Source: Streptococcus thermophilus
GTDB taxonomy: Bacteria; Actinomycetota; Actinomycetes; Mycobacteriales; Mycobacteriaceae
Direction of reading: 5' to 3'
Assembly (NCBI GenBank): GCA_900618065.1
Contig: UYIL01000003.1
Coordinates: 930,001 to 994,000 of the forward strand
Length of the DNA stretch: 64,000 nt
How positions within the stretch are numbered: position 1 is the stretch's first letter; every line of letters starts with the position of its first letter. Shown in pieces: positions 25,407 to 36,495 of the stretch. A program made the position numbers and the translations under genes. The notes under the pieces are model-generated. The model saw nothing but the letters and a program-made list of their open reading frames with translations, searched no databases and had not been told where the DNA came from.

Positions 25407-26249
25407 ATGGACAACACTCTTCCCGCCCATGGCGTCGTGGTGGCCGCCACTCCGTTGGGCAACATCGGTGATGCATCGCCACGCCTGAAAGCGGCGTTGG
25501 AACGCGCCGACGTGGTCGCCGCCGAGGACACCCGGCGCGCCCGCAATCTCGCGGCGGCGCTCGGGGTGGAGATCCGCGGAAGAGTCCTCTCCAACTTCGA
25601 CCACAACGAGGACAAGCGCACGCGTGAGCTTATCGACGCCGCACGTGCCGGCATCGTCCTCATCGTCACCGACGCAGGCATGCCGCTGGTGTCCGACCCG
25701 GGGCATGCCCTGGTCAGCGCCGCCCACGACGCCGGTGTGCCGGTCACCTGCCTGCCTGGGCCGTCGGCTGTGACCACCGCGCTCGCTTTGTCCGGTCTGG
25801 GCGTGGGCAGGTTCATTTTCGACGGTTTCGCTCCACGGAAGTCTGGTGCGCGCCGGTCATGGCTCGAGTCGCTGCAGACCGAAAAGCGCGCCGTCTGCTT
25901 CTTCGAGTCACCCCACCGCACCGCAGTCACACTCGAGGAGGCCGCAGAGATTCTCGGACCCGATCGCCGCGGAGCCGTGTGCCGCGAATTGACCAAAACA
26001 TACGAAGAAGTGCGCCGCGGAACCCTAGGCGAGCTCGCCGCGTGGGCGGCCGAGGGTGTGCGCGGGGAAGTCACCATTGTCATCGAGGGCACCACCGAAG
26101 TGGGGGTGGAGCCGGAGGACTTGGTGGGGGACGTCGAAAAGCTCACAAAAGGCGGTATGCGCTTGAAGGATGCAGTCAAAGAGGTGGCGAAAAACGCAGG
26201 GGTGAAGACGGGGGAGCTGTATAACGCTGCCTTAGACGCACAGAATTAG
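25407..26249 (+). CDS. rsmI: 16S rRNA (cytidine1402-2'-O)-methyltransferase
   Basis: 280 aa. SAM-dependent tetrapyrrole-methylase-type fold: VVVAATPLGNIGDASPR at the start, AAEDTRRARNLAA, LIVTDAGMPLVSDPGHALV, and LPGPSAVTTALALSGLG. The C-terminal HTH-like tail LTKGGMRLKDAVKEVAKNAGVKTGELYNAAL is typical. It methylates C1402 in the decoding centre together with RsmH. Divergent from pmt; betP follows 58 nt later. Confidence 0.95.
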   Translation: MDNTLPAHGVVVAATPLGNIGDASPRLKAALERADVVAAEDTRRARNLAAALGVEIRGRVLSNFDHNEDKRTRELIDAARAGIVLIVTDAGMPLVSDPGHALVSAAHDAGVPVTCLPGPSAVTTALALSGLGVGRFIFDGFAPRKSGARRSWLESLQTEKRAVCFFESPHRTAVTLEEAAEILGPDRRGAVCRELTKTYEEVRRGTLGELAAWAAEGVRGEVTIVIEGTTEVGVEPEDLVGDVEKLTKGGMRLKDAVKEVAKNAGVKTGELYNAALDAQN

Positions 26250-26307
26250 TTACTGTGTGGTGGCTGTGATGTAGCACCGCCGAAATCTTCGAAAGGACTG
26301 AACAGGT

Positions 26308-28188
26308 TTGAGTGTGACGCAAGATCCGCACGATCCCAAAGCACAACCCCATGCCCACGACCCGCTAGAGGACCAGGACAACCTCAACCCGGAGCGCTCA
26401 GCGACAGCAGAGCTCCACGATTTGCTCGAGGCTTCCCGTCACGGCGACCGCAAGAACTTCGGGGACCCCGAAGAAGCCGGCGACCGCGCCTTCGAGAATG
26501 AGGACGCGCCGGTCGACTGGAGCATTGTCGCCCCTATCGCCGCGATCGTCGTCGCCGTCGTCGCCTGGGGCCTGCTCGGCCGCGACAGCTTCGATGCTTT
26601 CGCCACCGCGTCCTTCGGTTGGGTGATTGACAACCTCGGCTGGGCGTTCGTGTTCTTCGGCACCATTTTCGTTCTGTTCGTCCTTGTCATTGCGATATCG
26701 AAGTTCGGCACCATCCGTCTCGGCCACAGCGACGAGCAGCCGGAATTCCGCACAGCATCGTGGATCGCCATGATGTTCGCCGCCGGAATGGGCATCGGCC
26801 TGATGTTCTTCGGTGCCTCCGAGCCGCTGGCGTTCTACCGCGACGGCGTGCCAGGCATGGACGGCTACCCGGTTGGTACCGCCATGGCGCAGACCATGTT
26901 CCACTGGACACTGCACCCGTGGGCGGTCTACGCCATCCTGGGCCTGGCGATCGCCTACTCCACATTCCGCGTCGGCCGTAAGCAGCTGCTTTCCAGCGCT
27001 TTCATTCCGCTGATCGGCGAGAAGCGCGCGTCCGGCTGGTTGGGCAAGCTGATCGACGGCCTCGCCATCTTTGCCACCATCTTCGGCACCGCCTGCTCCC
27101 TGGGCCTCGGATCTCTCCAGATCACTACGGGCCTGCAGGCCTCCGGCCTGGTGAACTCTCCGTCGACCATGCTCACCGTGGGCATCGTGTCCGTTCTGAC
27201 GCTGGCCTTCCTGCTGTCCGCCATGTCCGGTGTGGGCAAGGGCATCCAGTGGGTCTCCAACTTCAACATGGTGGTCGCCGCGCTCCTGGCTATCTTCGTC
27301 TTCGTCATGGGCCCGACCGTGGTCCAGCTCAACATGCTGCCGACGGCACTGGGCTCCTACCTGGACCAGTTCTTCCTCATGGCATCGCGCACCGCAGAGT
27401 CCGCTGACGGAGAGGCCGCCGAGTGGCTCGGCGGATGGACCATTTTCTACTGGGCCTGGTGGATCTCCTGGTCGCCGTTCGTGGGCACCTTCCTGGCACG
27501 CATTTCCCGCGGCCGCACCATACGCGAATTCTGCTTCGGTGTCCTGCTCGTTCCGGCGGGCCTGTCCACCGTCTGGTTCGCCATTTTCGGCGGCACCGCC
27601 ATCCACTACGAGCAGACCGGCCAGTCCATCTACGGCGAGGGTACTAGCGAGGAGCAGCTGTTCAACCTGCTGCAGTCCCTGCCCGGCGGCTCCATCATGG
27701 CCATCCTGGCGCTCATTTTGCTGGGCACCTTCTTCATCACCTCTGCGGACTCTGCCTCCACCGTCATGGGTTCGCTGTCCCAGAACGGTAAGTCCGACGC
27801 GAAGCCGTGGCTGGCCGCAATGTGGGGCCTGTCCACTGCAGCAGTCGGCCTGACCCTGCTGATCGCCGGCGGTGACGAGGCTCTGAGCTCCCTGCAGAAC
27901 GTCACCATCGTTGCCGCGACGCCGTTCCTGCTGATCCTCATCCTGCTCATGTTCGCGATTGTCAAGGACGTCACCAACGACACCATCTACCTCGACCACA
28001 AGGAGCAGGAGCGCTTCAACCGCCAGTTGGCCATCGAGCGCCGCATGCACCGCGACGCACAGAAGAAGCGCGATAAGGCCAACAAGATCGGCAGGGCTGG
28101 CAAGACAGCCAAGTCCAGCAAGGTGGGCGAGTCCACCAAGGTGACCACGGCTGGCACGGGCCAGAAGGCCGACGCCGACAACGCGTAA
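26308..28188 (+). CDS. betP: Osmoregulated glycine betaine/Na+ symporter BetP (BCCT)
   Basis: 626 aa from TTG 26308 (AAAGGA 10 nt upstream); GTG 26314 is an alternative. Twelve TM helices. The glycine-rich stretch GMGIG (160-164) lies in TM3 between [13 protein letters not shown] and [32 protein letters not shown] and [17 protein letters not shown] are near-identical to C. glutamicum BetP as I recall it. The acidic N-terminal tail and the basic C-terminal osmosensor helix ([14 protein letters not shown] onward) are both present. The C-terminus runs about 20 residues past the basic part in a Lys/Thr/Gly-rich tail. The order pmt-rsmI-betP-metS also matches C. glutamicum. Confidence 0.93.
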   Translation: MSVTQDPHDPKAQPHAHDPLEDQDNLNPERSATAELHDLLEASRHGDRKNFGDPEEAGDRAFENEDAPVDWSIVAPIAAIVVAVVAWGLLGRDSFDAFATASFGWVIDNLGWAFVFFGTIFVLFVLVIAISKFGTIRLGHSDEQPEFRTASWIAMMFAAGMGIGLMFFGASEPLAFYRDGVPGMDGYPVGTAMAQTMFHWTLHPWAVYAILGLAIAYSTFRVGRKQLLSSAFIPLIGEKRASGWLGKLIDGLAIFATIFGTACSLGLGSLQITTGLQASGLVNSPSTMLTVGIVSVLTLAFLLSAMSGVGKGIQWVSNFNMVVAALLAIFVFVMGPTVVQLNMLPTALGSYLDQFFLMASRTAESADGEAAEWLGGWTIFYWAWWISWSPFVGTFLARISRGRTIREFCFGVLLVPAGLSTVWFAIFGGTAIHYEQTGQSIYGEGTSEEQLFNLLQSLPGGSIMAILALILLGTFFITSADSASTVMGSLSQNGKSDAKPWLAAMWGLSTAAVGLTLLIAGGDEALSSLQNVTIVAATPFLLILILLMFAIVKDVTNDTIYLDHKEQERFNRQLAIERRMHRDAQKKRDKANKIGRAGKTAKSSKVGESTKVTTAGTGQKADADNA

Positions 28189-28203
28189 CTTATGCTGGAA
28201 CCC

Positions 28204-30069
28204 ATGACTGAGCCCAACACCGAATCCGCCCAGAACGTCCTCGTTTGCGTGGCCTGGCCTTACGCCAACGGCCCCCGCCACATTGGCCACGTTGCCGGAT
28301 TCGGTGTCCCGTCCGACGTGTTCGCCCGCTACCAACGCATGGTGGGCAACAACGTGCTCATGGTCTCTGGTACCGACGAGCACGGCACCCCATTGCTGGT
28401 CCAGGCCGACAAGGAGGGGGTGACGGTCAAGGAGCTGGCGGACCGCTACAACCGCCAGATCGTGGAGGACTTGGCCGGTCTGGGTTTGTCCTACGACCTG
28501 TTCACCCGCACCACCACCCGTAACCACTACGCAGTGGTGCAGGAGCTGTTCAAGGGTCTTTACAACAACGGGTACATGATCAAGGAGACCACCAAGGGCG
28601 CGATCTCCCCATCGACCGGTCGTACGTTGCCGGACCGCTATATCGAGGGCACGTGCCCGATCTGCGGTGCCGACGATGCCCGCGGAGACCAGTGCGACAA
28701 CTGCGGAAACCAGCTCGACCCGGTCGACCTGATCAACCCAGTCTCCAAAATAAACGGTGAAACCCCGGAGTTCATTGAGACTGAGCACTTCATGCTGGAT
28801 CTGCCGTCGTTGGGCGAAGCCCTCAAGGAGTGGCTCGAGACGCGCCAAGACTGGCGTCCGAATGTGCTGAAGTTCTCGCTCAACCTCCTCGAGGTCATGC
28901 GTCCGCGTTCCATGACCCGCGACATCGACTGGGGCATCCCCGTTCCCGTCGAAGGCTGGGAGAACGACCCGGGCAAGAAGCTCTACGTGTGGTTTGACGC
29001 CGTTATCGGCTATCTGTCCGCCTCCATCGAGTGGGCTGCCCGCTCGGGCAACCCGGATGCCTGGAAGGACTTTTGGCAGGACCCGGACACCCGCGGCTAC
29101 TACTTCATGGGCAAGGACAATATCACGTTCCACTCCCAGATCTGGCCGGGTGAGCTGCTCGGTTACGCCGGCAAGGGCTCCAAGGGCGGCCAGGAGCACC
29201 GCCTCGGTGAGTTGAACCTTCCCACTGAGGTCGTGTCCTCGGAGTTCCTGACCATGTCCGGATCGAAGTTCTCCTCCTCCAAGGGCGTGGTCATCTATGT
29301 CAAGGACTTCCTGGCGGAGTTCGGTCCTGATCCGCTGCGCTATTTCATTGCTGTCGCCGGTCCGGAGAACAACGACACTGACTTCACGTGGGACGAGTTC
29401 GTCCGACGCATCAACAACGAGCTGGCGAACGGCTGGGGCAACCTGGTCAACCGCACCGTGTCCATGGCGCACAAGAACTTCGGTGAGGTGCCGCAGCCGG
29501 GGGCGTTGAATGAGTCGGATCAGCGCATTCTCGACCTGGCTGCCCGCACATTTGGCGAGGCTGGCGCGGAGCTTGGTGAGGCCCACTTTAAGTACGCCAT
29601 CACCAAAATCATGCACGTCGTCGGCGAGGCCAACGCCTACATCGCCGAGCAGGAGCCGTGGAAGCTCGCCAAGGACGAGTCTCAACGCGAACGCTTGTCG
29701 ACGGTCCTCTGGACCGCCCTCCAAGTCGTCTCCGATTGCAATGCGATGCTGACCCCCTTCCTGCCGCACACCGCACAAAAGGTGCACGAGACTCTCGGCC
29801 GCGACGGTGTGTGGGCCGCTTCCCCGCGCGTGGAAGAGGTCGTGGATAACGCCGAGCATGATGATGCTGGCATGAACCTCATCGGTGTCGGCCTGCCAGA
29901 GATTGGCCAGACCTACCCGGTGATCACCGGTGACTACGAGGAGCAGCAGGCAGCGTGGGCCCGGGTCGACGTTGAGCCGGGTACCCCTTTGGAAAAGCCG
30001 CAACCCCTCATTGCGAAGCTGGACCCGGAGCTCGGCGAGACCGGCCCGGAGTGGGCGCCGGTGCAGTAG
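28204..30069 (+). CDS. metG: Methionyl-tRNA synthetase
   Basis: 621 aa from ATG 28204, which has GGA at a fair distance; ATG 28192 is an alternative. Charges tRNA-Met. The class I HIGH motif is in [13 protein letters not shown], the KMSKS loop reads KFSSSKG, and a zinc knuckle [18 protein letters not shown] lies in the connective peptide (about 155-172). The anticodon-binding helices fill the C-terminal third. No EMAP/tRNA-binding extension. Called metS in C. glutamicum. Confidence 0.97.
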   Translation: MTEPNTESAQNVLVCVAWPYANGPRHIGHVAGFGVPSDVFARYQRMVGNNVLMVSGTDEHGTPLLVQADKEGVTVKELADRYNRQIVEDLAGLGLSYDLFTRTTTRNHYAVVQELFKGLYNNGYMIKETTKGAISPSTGRTLPDRYIEGTCPICGADDARGDQCDNCGNQLDPVDLINPVSKINGETPEFIETEHFMLDLPSLGEALKEWLETRQDWRPNVLKFSLNLLEVMRPRSMTRDIDWGIPVPVEGWENDPGKKLYVWFDAVIGYLSASIEWAARSGNPDAWKDFWQDPDTRGYYFMGKDNITFHSQIWPGELLGYAGKGSKGGQEHRLGELNLPTEVVSSEFLTMSGSKFSSSKGVVIYVKDFLAEFGPDPLRYFIAVAGPENNDTDFTWDEFVRRINNELANGWGNLVNRTVSMAHKNFGEVPQPGALNESDQRILDLAARTFGEAGAELGEAHFKYAITKIMHVVGEANAYIAEQEPWKLAKDESQRERLSTVLWTALQVVSDCNAMLTPFLPHTAQKVHETLGRDGVWAASPRVEEVVDNAEHDDAGMNLIGVGLPEIGQTYPVITGDYEEQQAAWARVDVEPGTPLEKPQPLIAKLDPELGETGPEWAPVQ

Positions 30070-30108
30070 CGGGGTCGGGCCCTGGGCGCGCCCTCGCTGG
30101 GCTTGATC

Positions 30109-30207
30109 CTGCAAAAGATGACAAACTCGATTCCTGTCTAGAACAGTCCCCGCAGGTAAGGGCCTTTTGGGGGAGTAAATCGGAATCGAGTTTGTCAACG
30201 TTTGCAG
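30109..30207. repeat. ~99-bp inverted-repeat element, copy 1
   Basis: 26-nt arms (30109-30134 and 30182-30207) match as inverted copies at 24 of 26 positions, sharing TGACAAACTCGATTCC. The 47-nt centre holds TGTCTAGA, CGCAGGT and CCTTTTGGG. It lies 40 nt after metS, in a convergent gap, and encodes nothing. The related copy 2 is 40 bp downstream. Confidence 0.9.
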
Positions 30208-30247
30208 CGGGGGTTGAAGTGCTTCGAGTAAAGGCGGCCAGGGCACC

Positions 30248-30352
30248 CGTGCGGAAAAGTTGACAAACTGGTTTCCTGTCTAGAGTCGATATCGCAGGTC
30301 AGTGCGTTTTGGGCCGCCGACTCGCAATCGAGTTCGTCGACTTTTCCGCACG
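30248..30352. repeat. ~105-bp inverted-repeat element, copy 2
   Basis: 29-nt arms (30248-30276 and 30324-30352) match as inverted copies at 24 of 29 positions; the outer 13 nt (CGTGCGGAAAAGT) are perfect. The left arm and centre resemble copy 1 (TTGACAAACT, TTTCCTGTCTAGA, CGCAGGT, TTTTGGG), but the outer arm sequence differs. The two copies take up most of the 310-bp gap between metS and the DUF3806 gene; nothing else is visible there. Confidence 0.88.
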
Positions 30353-30379
30353 TCCAGCCCAAAGCGAGCCCATTCAGCC

Positions 30380-30769
30380 CTACTCGCCCAGGAATTGCGC
30401 GATGAACGCAGTCAGTTTCCCCGTTTCCTCATCTTCGAAGCGTGTATCCACCACGACGAGGGGCGCGGTGTACATGTCGCGGTTGGGGGAGGCGACGACG
30501 AGGTCGGTGCCGTAGTCGTCGTTAAGCATCTGCCATTGGAAACCGTGCTCGCGGATGAATGCGTCTCCGAGCGCGGTGCCGAAGATGCGGGCGGTGTCGC
30601 CGCGCGGGTAGGCGCGTTGCAGGTCGGGGTCGAGTGCGAGGTATTCGCCGAGGGCTTCTTCGAAGCTGGCCACGATGTCGCTGATGGAGCCGTTGATCCC
30701 GGCGACTGCTGCTTCGGCGAGGTCGCGGTCGATGTGGGCGCGGGTGGCATCGTCGATGTCGGTGAACAT
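30380..30769 (-). CDS. DUF3806-type small protein
   Basis: 129 aa, soluble, acidic. The core IFGTALGDAFIREHGFQWQMLNDDYGTDLVVASPNRDMYTAPLVVV resembles DUF3806 proteins (GxxLGxxxxxxxGxxW...DxxGxxL pattern). Function unknown. Divergent from tatD with 23 bp between starts; the promoter of one must overlap the other gene. Confidence 0.6.
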   Translation of the reverse strand: MFTDIDDATRAHIDRDLAEAAVAGINGSISDIVASFEEALGEYLALDPDLQRAYPRGDTARIFGTALGDAFIREHGFQWQMLNDDYGTDLVVASPNRDMYTAPLVVVDTRFEDEETGKLTAFIAQFLGE

Positions 30770-30792
30770 GCCCCCAATATAGGCTCGGTGGT

Positions 30793-32816
<2,024 letters not shown>

Positions 32817-32827
32817 TCTCGGAGGGC

Positions 32828-33679
32828 ATGACTACTTCCCAGCTGCTGGGCCCGGCGGAAATCCGCGCGTTGGCTGAGGAGCTCGATGTCTCCCCAACCA
32901 AAAAGTTGGGGCAGAACTTCGTGCATGACCCCAATACGGTCCGTCGGATCGTCGCAGCCGCTGACTTGGATGAGCCAGGTATTGCGGAGACAGTTCTCGA
33001 AGTCGGTCCGGGCTTGGGCTCGCTCACGCTAGGGCTGATCGATGTCGCTGATCACGTCATCGCCGTCGAAATCGATCCGCGGCTGGCAACCAAATTGCCG
33101 GAAACCGCCGCCGAGCGCAGCGACGCGGACCAGCTCACCGTGCTCAACATGGACGCACTGGTGTTCTCCCATGCCGATCTTGAACGGGAGCCGACGGCCC
33201 TTGTGGCCAACCTTCCGTACAACGTGGCTGTGCCCGTTCTACTCCACCTGCTCGATGAGTTCCCGAGCATCCGCCGTGTGCTGGTCATGGTCCAGCTGGA
33301 AGTGGCGGACCGTCTTGCGGCCGACCCTGGTTCGAAGGTCTACGGCGTGCCCAGTGTGAAGGCCTCTTTCTACGGGGATGTGCGCAAGGTGGGGACGATC
33401 GGCAAGAACGTCTTCTGGCCTGCACCGAACATTGAATCAGGGCTTGTGCGCATCGATGTGAATGACCCGTTCGACCGCTCGCTGCGCCCCACGGTTTTTC
33501 CGCTTATCGACGCTGCATTTGCCCAACGCCGCAAAACCCTTCGTGCATGCTTGACCGGGGTCTACGGATCTGGCCCAGCTGCGGAAGAAGCCTTGCGGGC
33601 GGCGGGGATCGATCCGGGGCTACGCGGCGAGAAGCTCTCCGTGGAGGACTTTGTCCGGCTCGCGGAGGTAGCTGACTGA
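32828..33679 (+). CDS. ksgA: 16S rRNA dimethyladenosine transferase
   Basis: 283 aa from ATG 32828. Dimethylates A1518 and A1519 of 16S rRNA. SAM-binding motif [15 protein letters not shown], preceded by [18 protein letters not shown]; the catalytic [11 protein letters not shown] lies about residue 127. The C-terminal helical domain contains [12 protein letters not shown]. The stop overlaps the ispE start (TGATG), so they form a coupled unit following rpf2. Confidence 0.96.
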   Translation: MTTSQLLGPAEIRALAEELDVSPTKKLGQNFVHDPNTVRRIVAAADLDEPGIAETVLEVGPGLGSLTLGLIDVADHVIAVEIDPRLATKLPETAAERSDADQLTVLNMDALVFSHADLEREPTALVANLPYNVAVPVLLHLLDEFPSIRRVLVMVQLEVADRLAADPGSKVYGVPSVKASFYGDVRKVGTIGKNVFWPAPNIESGLVRIDVNDPFDRSLRPTVFPLIDAAFAQRRKTLRACLTGVYGSGPAAEEALRAAGIDPGLRGEKLSVEDFVRLAEVAD

Positions 33680-34629
33680 TGGAGCCAGCAGTTCCGTTGT
33701 TTTCAGAATCGTTTTCGGGCCGTGCGCACGGGAAGGTCAACCTCCATCTAGGTGTGGGGGAAGCAAGGGCCGACGGTTACCACGAGTTGTCGACAGTGTT
33801 CATGGCCGTCGACAGGCCGGAGACAGTCACCCTGACTCCAGCGGAGAACGCTTCGATCCGCACGACCTTCCATGTCGAGGAACCTGATGAGGATGTGGAC
33901 ACCCCGCGAAACTTGGCCTGGCGTGCGGTGGAGGCGTTGGCTGGGGCGGCCGGCGGCGCAGCAGGAGCTGAGCTGCCGCCCGTGCGGATCGAGATAGATA
34001 AGACCATCCCCGTCGCCGGCGGAATGGCTGGTGGATCCGCTGATGCGGCCGCCGCTGTTGTCGCTGCTGAGGCCTTGTTGTCCCACTACGGGTACATGGT
34101 GGAGCCGGAGGGCCGGGACAACGTGCTCAAGCGTCTCGGGGCGGACGTGCCGTTTGCTGTGATGGGCGGTGTCGCACTGGGCACCGACCGCGGCGACAGT
34201 CTCGTGCCGATGATGTGCCGCGGCTCCTACTGGTTCGCCTTCCTCAACCCGAAGGTGGGGCTGTCCACCGGGAAAGTCTTTGACAAGCTCGATGATCTGC
34301 GCTTCACCTACGCATCGATGGTGCCGCACATGGACACCGCCCTCATCTCCCGGGCGTTGCTCTCCGGTGACCCGCACCAGGTCGGCGCGGCCATGCACAA
34401 TGATCTCGAACCAGCGGCCTTGGCGCTGCGGCCGTCGTTGCAGCAGATCATCCACGATGCCGAAGACGCTGGTGCAATCCGAGCAATGGTGTCTGGATCC
34501 GGGCCGACAATTGCCGCGCTGTGTGAGGATCAGGCGGTGGCGCTACGCGTCGTCGAAAAGCTCACTGAGCGGGGGAACATTGAAGGCTTCGCCGCCCAGG
34601 GGCCTGTCGGTGGTGCAGCTCTTCTTTAG
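33679..34629 (+). CDS. ispE: 4-diphosphocytidyl-2-C-methyl-D-erythritol kinase
   Basis: 316 aa GHMP kinase of the MEP isoprenoid pathway. N-terminal AHGKVNLHLGVGEARADGYHEL with the substrate Lys/Asn, ATP loop PVAGGMAGGSADAAAAVVA, and C-terminal MVSGSGPTIAALCED. It supplies IPP/DMAPP for the polyprenyl phosphate used in cell wall assembly and by the O-mannosylation system. Overlaps the ksgA stop by 1 nt. Confidence 0.96.
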   Translation: MEPAVPLFSESFSGRAHGKVNLHLGVGEARADGYHELSTVFMAVDRPETVTLTPAENASIRTTFHVEEPDEDVDTPRNLAWRAVEALAGAAGGAAGAELPPVRIEIDKTIPVAGGMAGGSADAAAAVVAAEALLSHYGYMVEPEGRDNVLKRLGADVPFAVMGGVALGTDRGDSLVPMMCRGSYWFAFLNPKVGLSTGKVFDKLDDLRFTYASMVPHMDTALISRALLSGDPHQVGAAMHNDLEPAALALRPSLQQIIHDAEDAGAIRAMVSGSGPTIAALCEDQAVALRVVEKLTERGNIEGFAAQGPVGGAALL

Positions 34630-34641
34630 AATGGGCCCATC

Positions 34642-36444
34642 ATGGCTAACCTGATCAACCTGGAAAATGTGTCCAAGACGTGGGGGCTGAAAACACTCTT
34701 GGATGGAGTCTCTCTCGGCGTCCAAACCGGTGACCGCATTGGTGTTGTCGGCTTGAACGGTGGCGGTAAGACGACGTTGCTGGAGGTGCTCACGGGCATC
34801 GAGCCGCCGGATGAGGGGCGCGTGTCCCACACGAACGGTTTGCGGATGGCGGTGGTGACGCAGCGTTTCGATTTGCCGGATGAGATGACTGTGGGCCAGG
34901 CGGTTGTAGAGCCGCTTGGGTTGGAGGTCTTCGAGTGGGCCTCCAATGCCAAGGTCCGCGAGGTGCTGGCGGGCACCGGTGTCGCAGAGCTCGGGTTGGA
35001 CACACCCGTCGGGCAGCTCTCGGGTGGTGAGCGTCGCCGCGTGAACCTCGCCGCTGCGCTTGTGCGTGATCTCGATCTGATCGTGCTCGATGAGCCGACG
35101 AACCACCTCGATGTCGAAGGTGTGCAGTGGCTCGCTGACCATCTTTTGAAGCGCAAGCTCGCCATTGTGGTGGTCACGCACGACCGCTGGTTCCTGGACA
35201 CTATGGCCACGCTGACCTGGGAAGTCCACGACGGCAAGGTGGACGTGTATGAGGGCGGGTACAACGACTGGACTTTTGCCCGCGCTGAGCGTGCCCGTCA
35301 GGCGGATGCGATTGAGCAGCGCCGCCAAAACCTCGCGCGCAAGGAGCTGGCCTGGCTGCGCCGCGGTGCGCCGGCCCGTACGTCGAAACCGCGCTACCGC
35401 ATTGAGGCGGCTGAAGCGCTCATCGCGGATGTTCCCGCCCCGCGCGACACTGTGGAACTCATGGCGTTTTCCAAGCAGCGCCAGGGCCGCGTTGTGATCG
35501 AGCTCGAGGACGCACGTATTGACGCTCCTGACGGGCGAACCCTTGTGGACCATCTCACGTGGCGTCTCGCGCCGGGGGAGAGGATCGGACTCGTCGGTGT
35601 GAACGGATCCGGAAAGACGACGCTGCTGCGGGTGCTGGCGGGTGACTATCCTCTCGCTGCAGGCCGCCGCGTCGAAGGCCAGACGGCTCGTATCGGTTGG
35701 CTGCGCCAGGAACTCGACGACCTCGATCCGTCCCGCCGCGTCATCGATGCAGTGGAGGATGTGGCCACCTATATCACCCTGGGCAAGAAGGAGTTGTCCG
35801 CCTCCCAGCTCGCCGAGCGGCTCGGGTTCTCGCCGAAACGGCAGCGTACACCCGTCGGGGATCTCTCAGGCGGTGAGCGCCGCCGCCTCCAGCTCACGCG
35901 CGTGCTCATGAGCGAGCCGAATGTGCTGCTTCTCGACGAGCCGACCAACGACCTCGACATCGACACCCTCCAGGAACTCGAAGACCTGCTCGACTCTTGG
36001 CCGGGAACGCTCGTGGTGATCTCCCACGACCGCTACCTCATCGAGCGCATCGCCGACGCCACGTACGCCCTTTTCGGCGACGGCGATCTGACCAATCTGC
36101 CGGGTGGGATTGAGCAGTACCTGGAGCGCAGAAAAGCAATGGAGCAGGACTCGGGTGTGCTCAACCTGGGGCACAACGAGGCGAAGGCTGCGGAAACGCC
36201 TGCGGGTGTTTCGCCGCAGGAACGCCGCGAGCTTTCGAAGAAGATGAAGTCGCTTGACCGCAAAATGGAGAAGCTCGATGAGCAGGTAGCTGAGCTGGAG
36301 GCGAAGATCACCGCGATGTCGCAGAATGATGCGCCTGATTTCGAAGCCATTGGAGCGAAAACTGGGGAAGTCGCGGAGTTGCGTGGACAGCGCGAAGAAT
36401 TGGAACTGGAGTGGCTTGAGCTGGGGGAACTTCTTGAAAGGTAA
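34642..36444 (+). CDS. ABC-F ATPase (Uup-like)
   Basis: 600 aa, two ABC cassettes with no membrane domain. Cassette 1: Walker A GLNGGGKTT, signature LSGGERRRVNLA, Walker B LIVLDEPTNHLD. The linker runs through AWLRRGAPARTSKPR, as in Uup. Cassette 2: GVNGSGKTT, LSGGERRRLQLTR, LLLDEPTNDLD. The C-terminal coiled coil SKKMKSLDRKMEKLDEQVAELE supports Uup-type. ABC-F proteins act on ribosomes or, for Uup, on DNA transactions. It starts 12 nt after ispE and so probably belongs to the same operon. Confidence 0.92.
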   Translation: MANLINLENVSKTWGLKTLLDGVSLGVQTGDRIGVVGLNGGGKTTLLEVLTGIEPPDEGRVSHTNGLRMAVVTQRFDLPDEMTVGQAVVEPLGLEVFEWASNAKVREVLAGTGVAELGLDTPVGQLSGGERRRVNLAAALVRDLDLIVLDEPTNHLDVEGVQWLADHLLKRKLAIVVVTHDRWFLDTMATLTWEVHDGKVDVYEGGYNDWTFARAERARQADAIEQRRQNLARKELAWLRRGAPARTSKPRYRIEAAEALIADVPAPRDTVELMAFSKQRQGRVVIELEDARIDAPDGRTLVDHLTWRLAPGERIGLVGVNGSGKTTLLRVLAGDYPLAAGRRVEGQTARIGWLRQELDDLDPSRRVIDAVEDVATYITLGKKELSASQLAERLGFSPKRQRTPVGDLSGGERRRLQLTRVLMSEPNVLLLDEPTNDLDIDTLQELEDLLDSWPGTLVVISHDRYLIERIADATYALFGDGDLTNLPGGIEQYLERRKAMEQDSGVLNLGHNEAKAAETPAGVSPQERRELSKKMKSLDRKMEKLDEQVAELEAKITAMSQNDAPDFEAIGAKTGEVAELRGQREELELEWLELGELLER

Positions 36445-36454
36445 ATTTCATTTC

Positions 36455-36494
36455 ATTTCGCTTACGAAATAGGAAAGTCTTTGTAATCTTTCCT
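36455..36494. promoter_or_regulatory. Two tandem inverted repeats in the ceramidase leader
   Basis: ATTTCG-CTTA-CGAAAT (36455-36470) and AGGAAAG-N10-CTTTCCT (36471-36494) lie directly next to each other in the AT-rich 51-bp gap before the ceramidase gene. The second ends 1 nt before ATG 36496 and contains the only upstream purine-rich ribosome-binding-like sequence. They could be operators or translational hairpins. Confidence 0.55.
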
Positions 36495-36495
36495 T

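Noticed and set aside
26398..30246. A continuous reverse-strand open frame of over 1,200 codons opposite betP and metG
   Set aside because: High GC leaves few stops in the antisense frame. The translation is low-complexity (Gln/Gly/Arg/His-rich) with no recognisable domain, and the forward strand encodes two well-supported genes.
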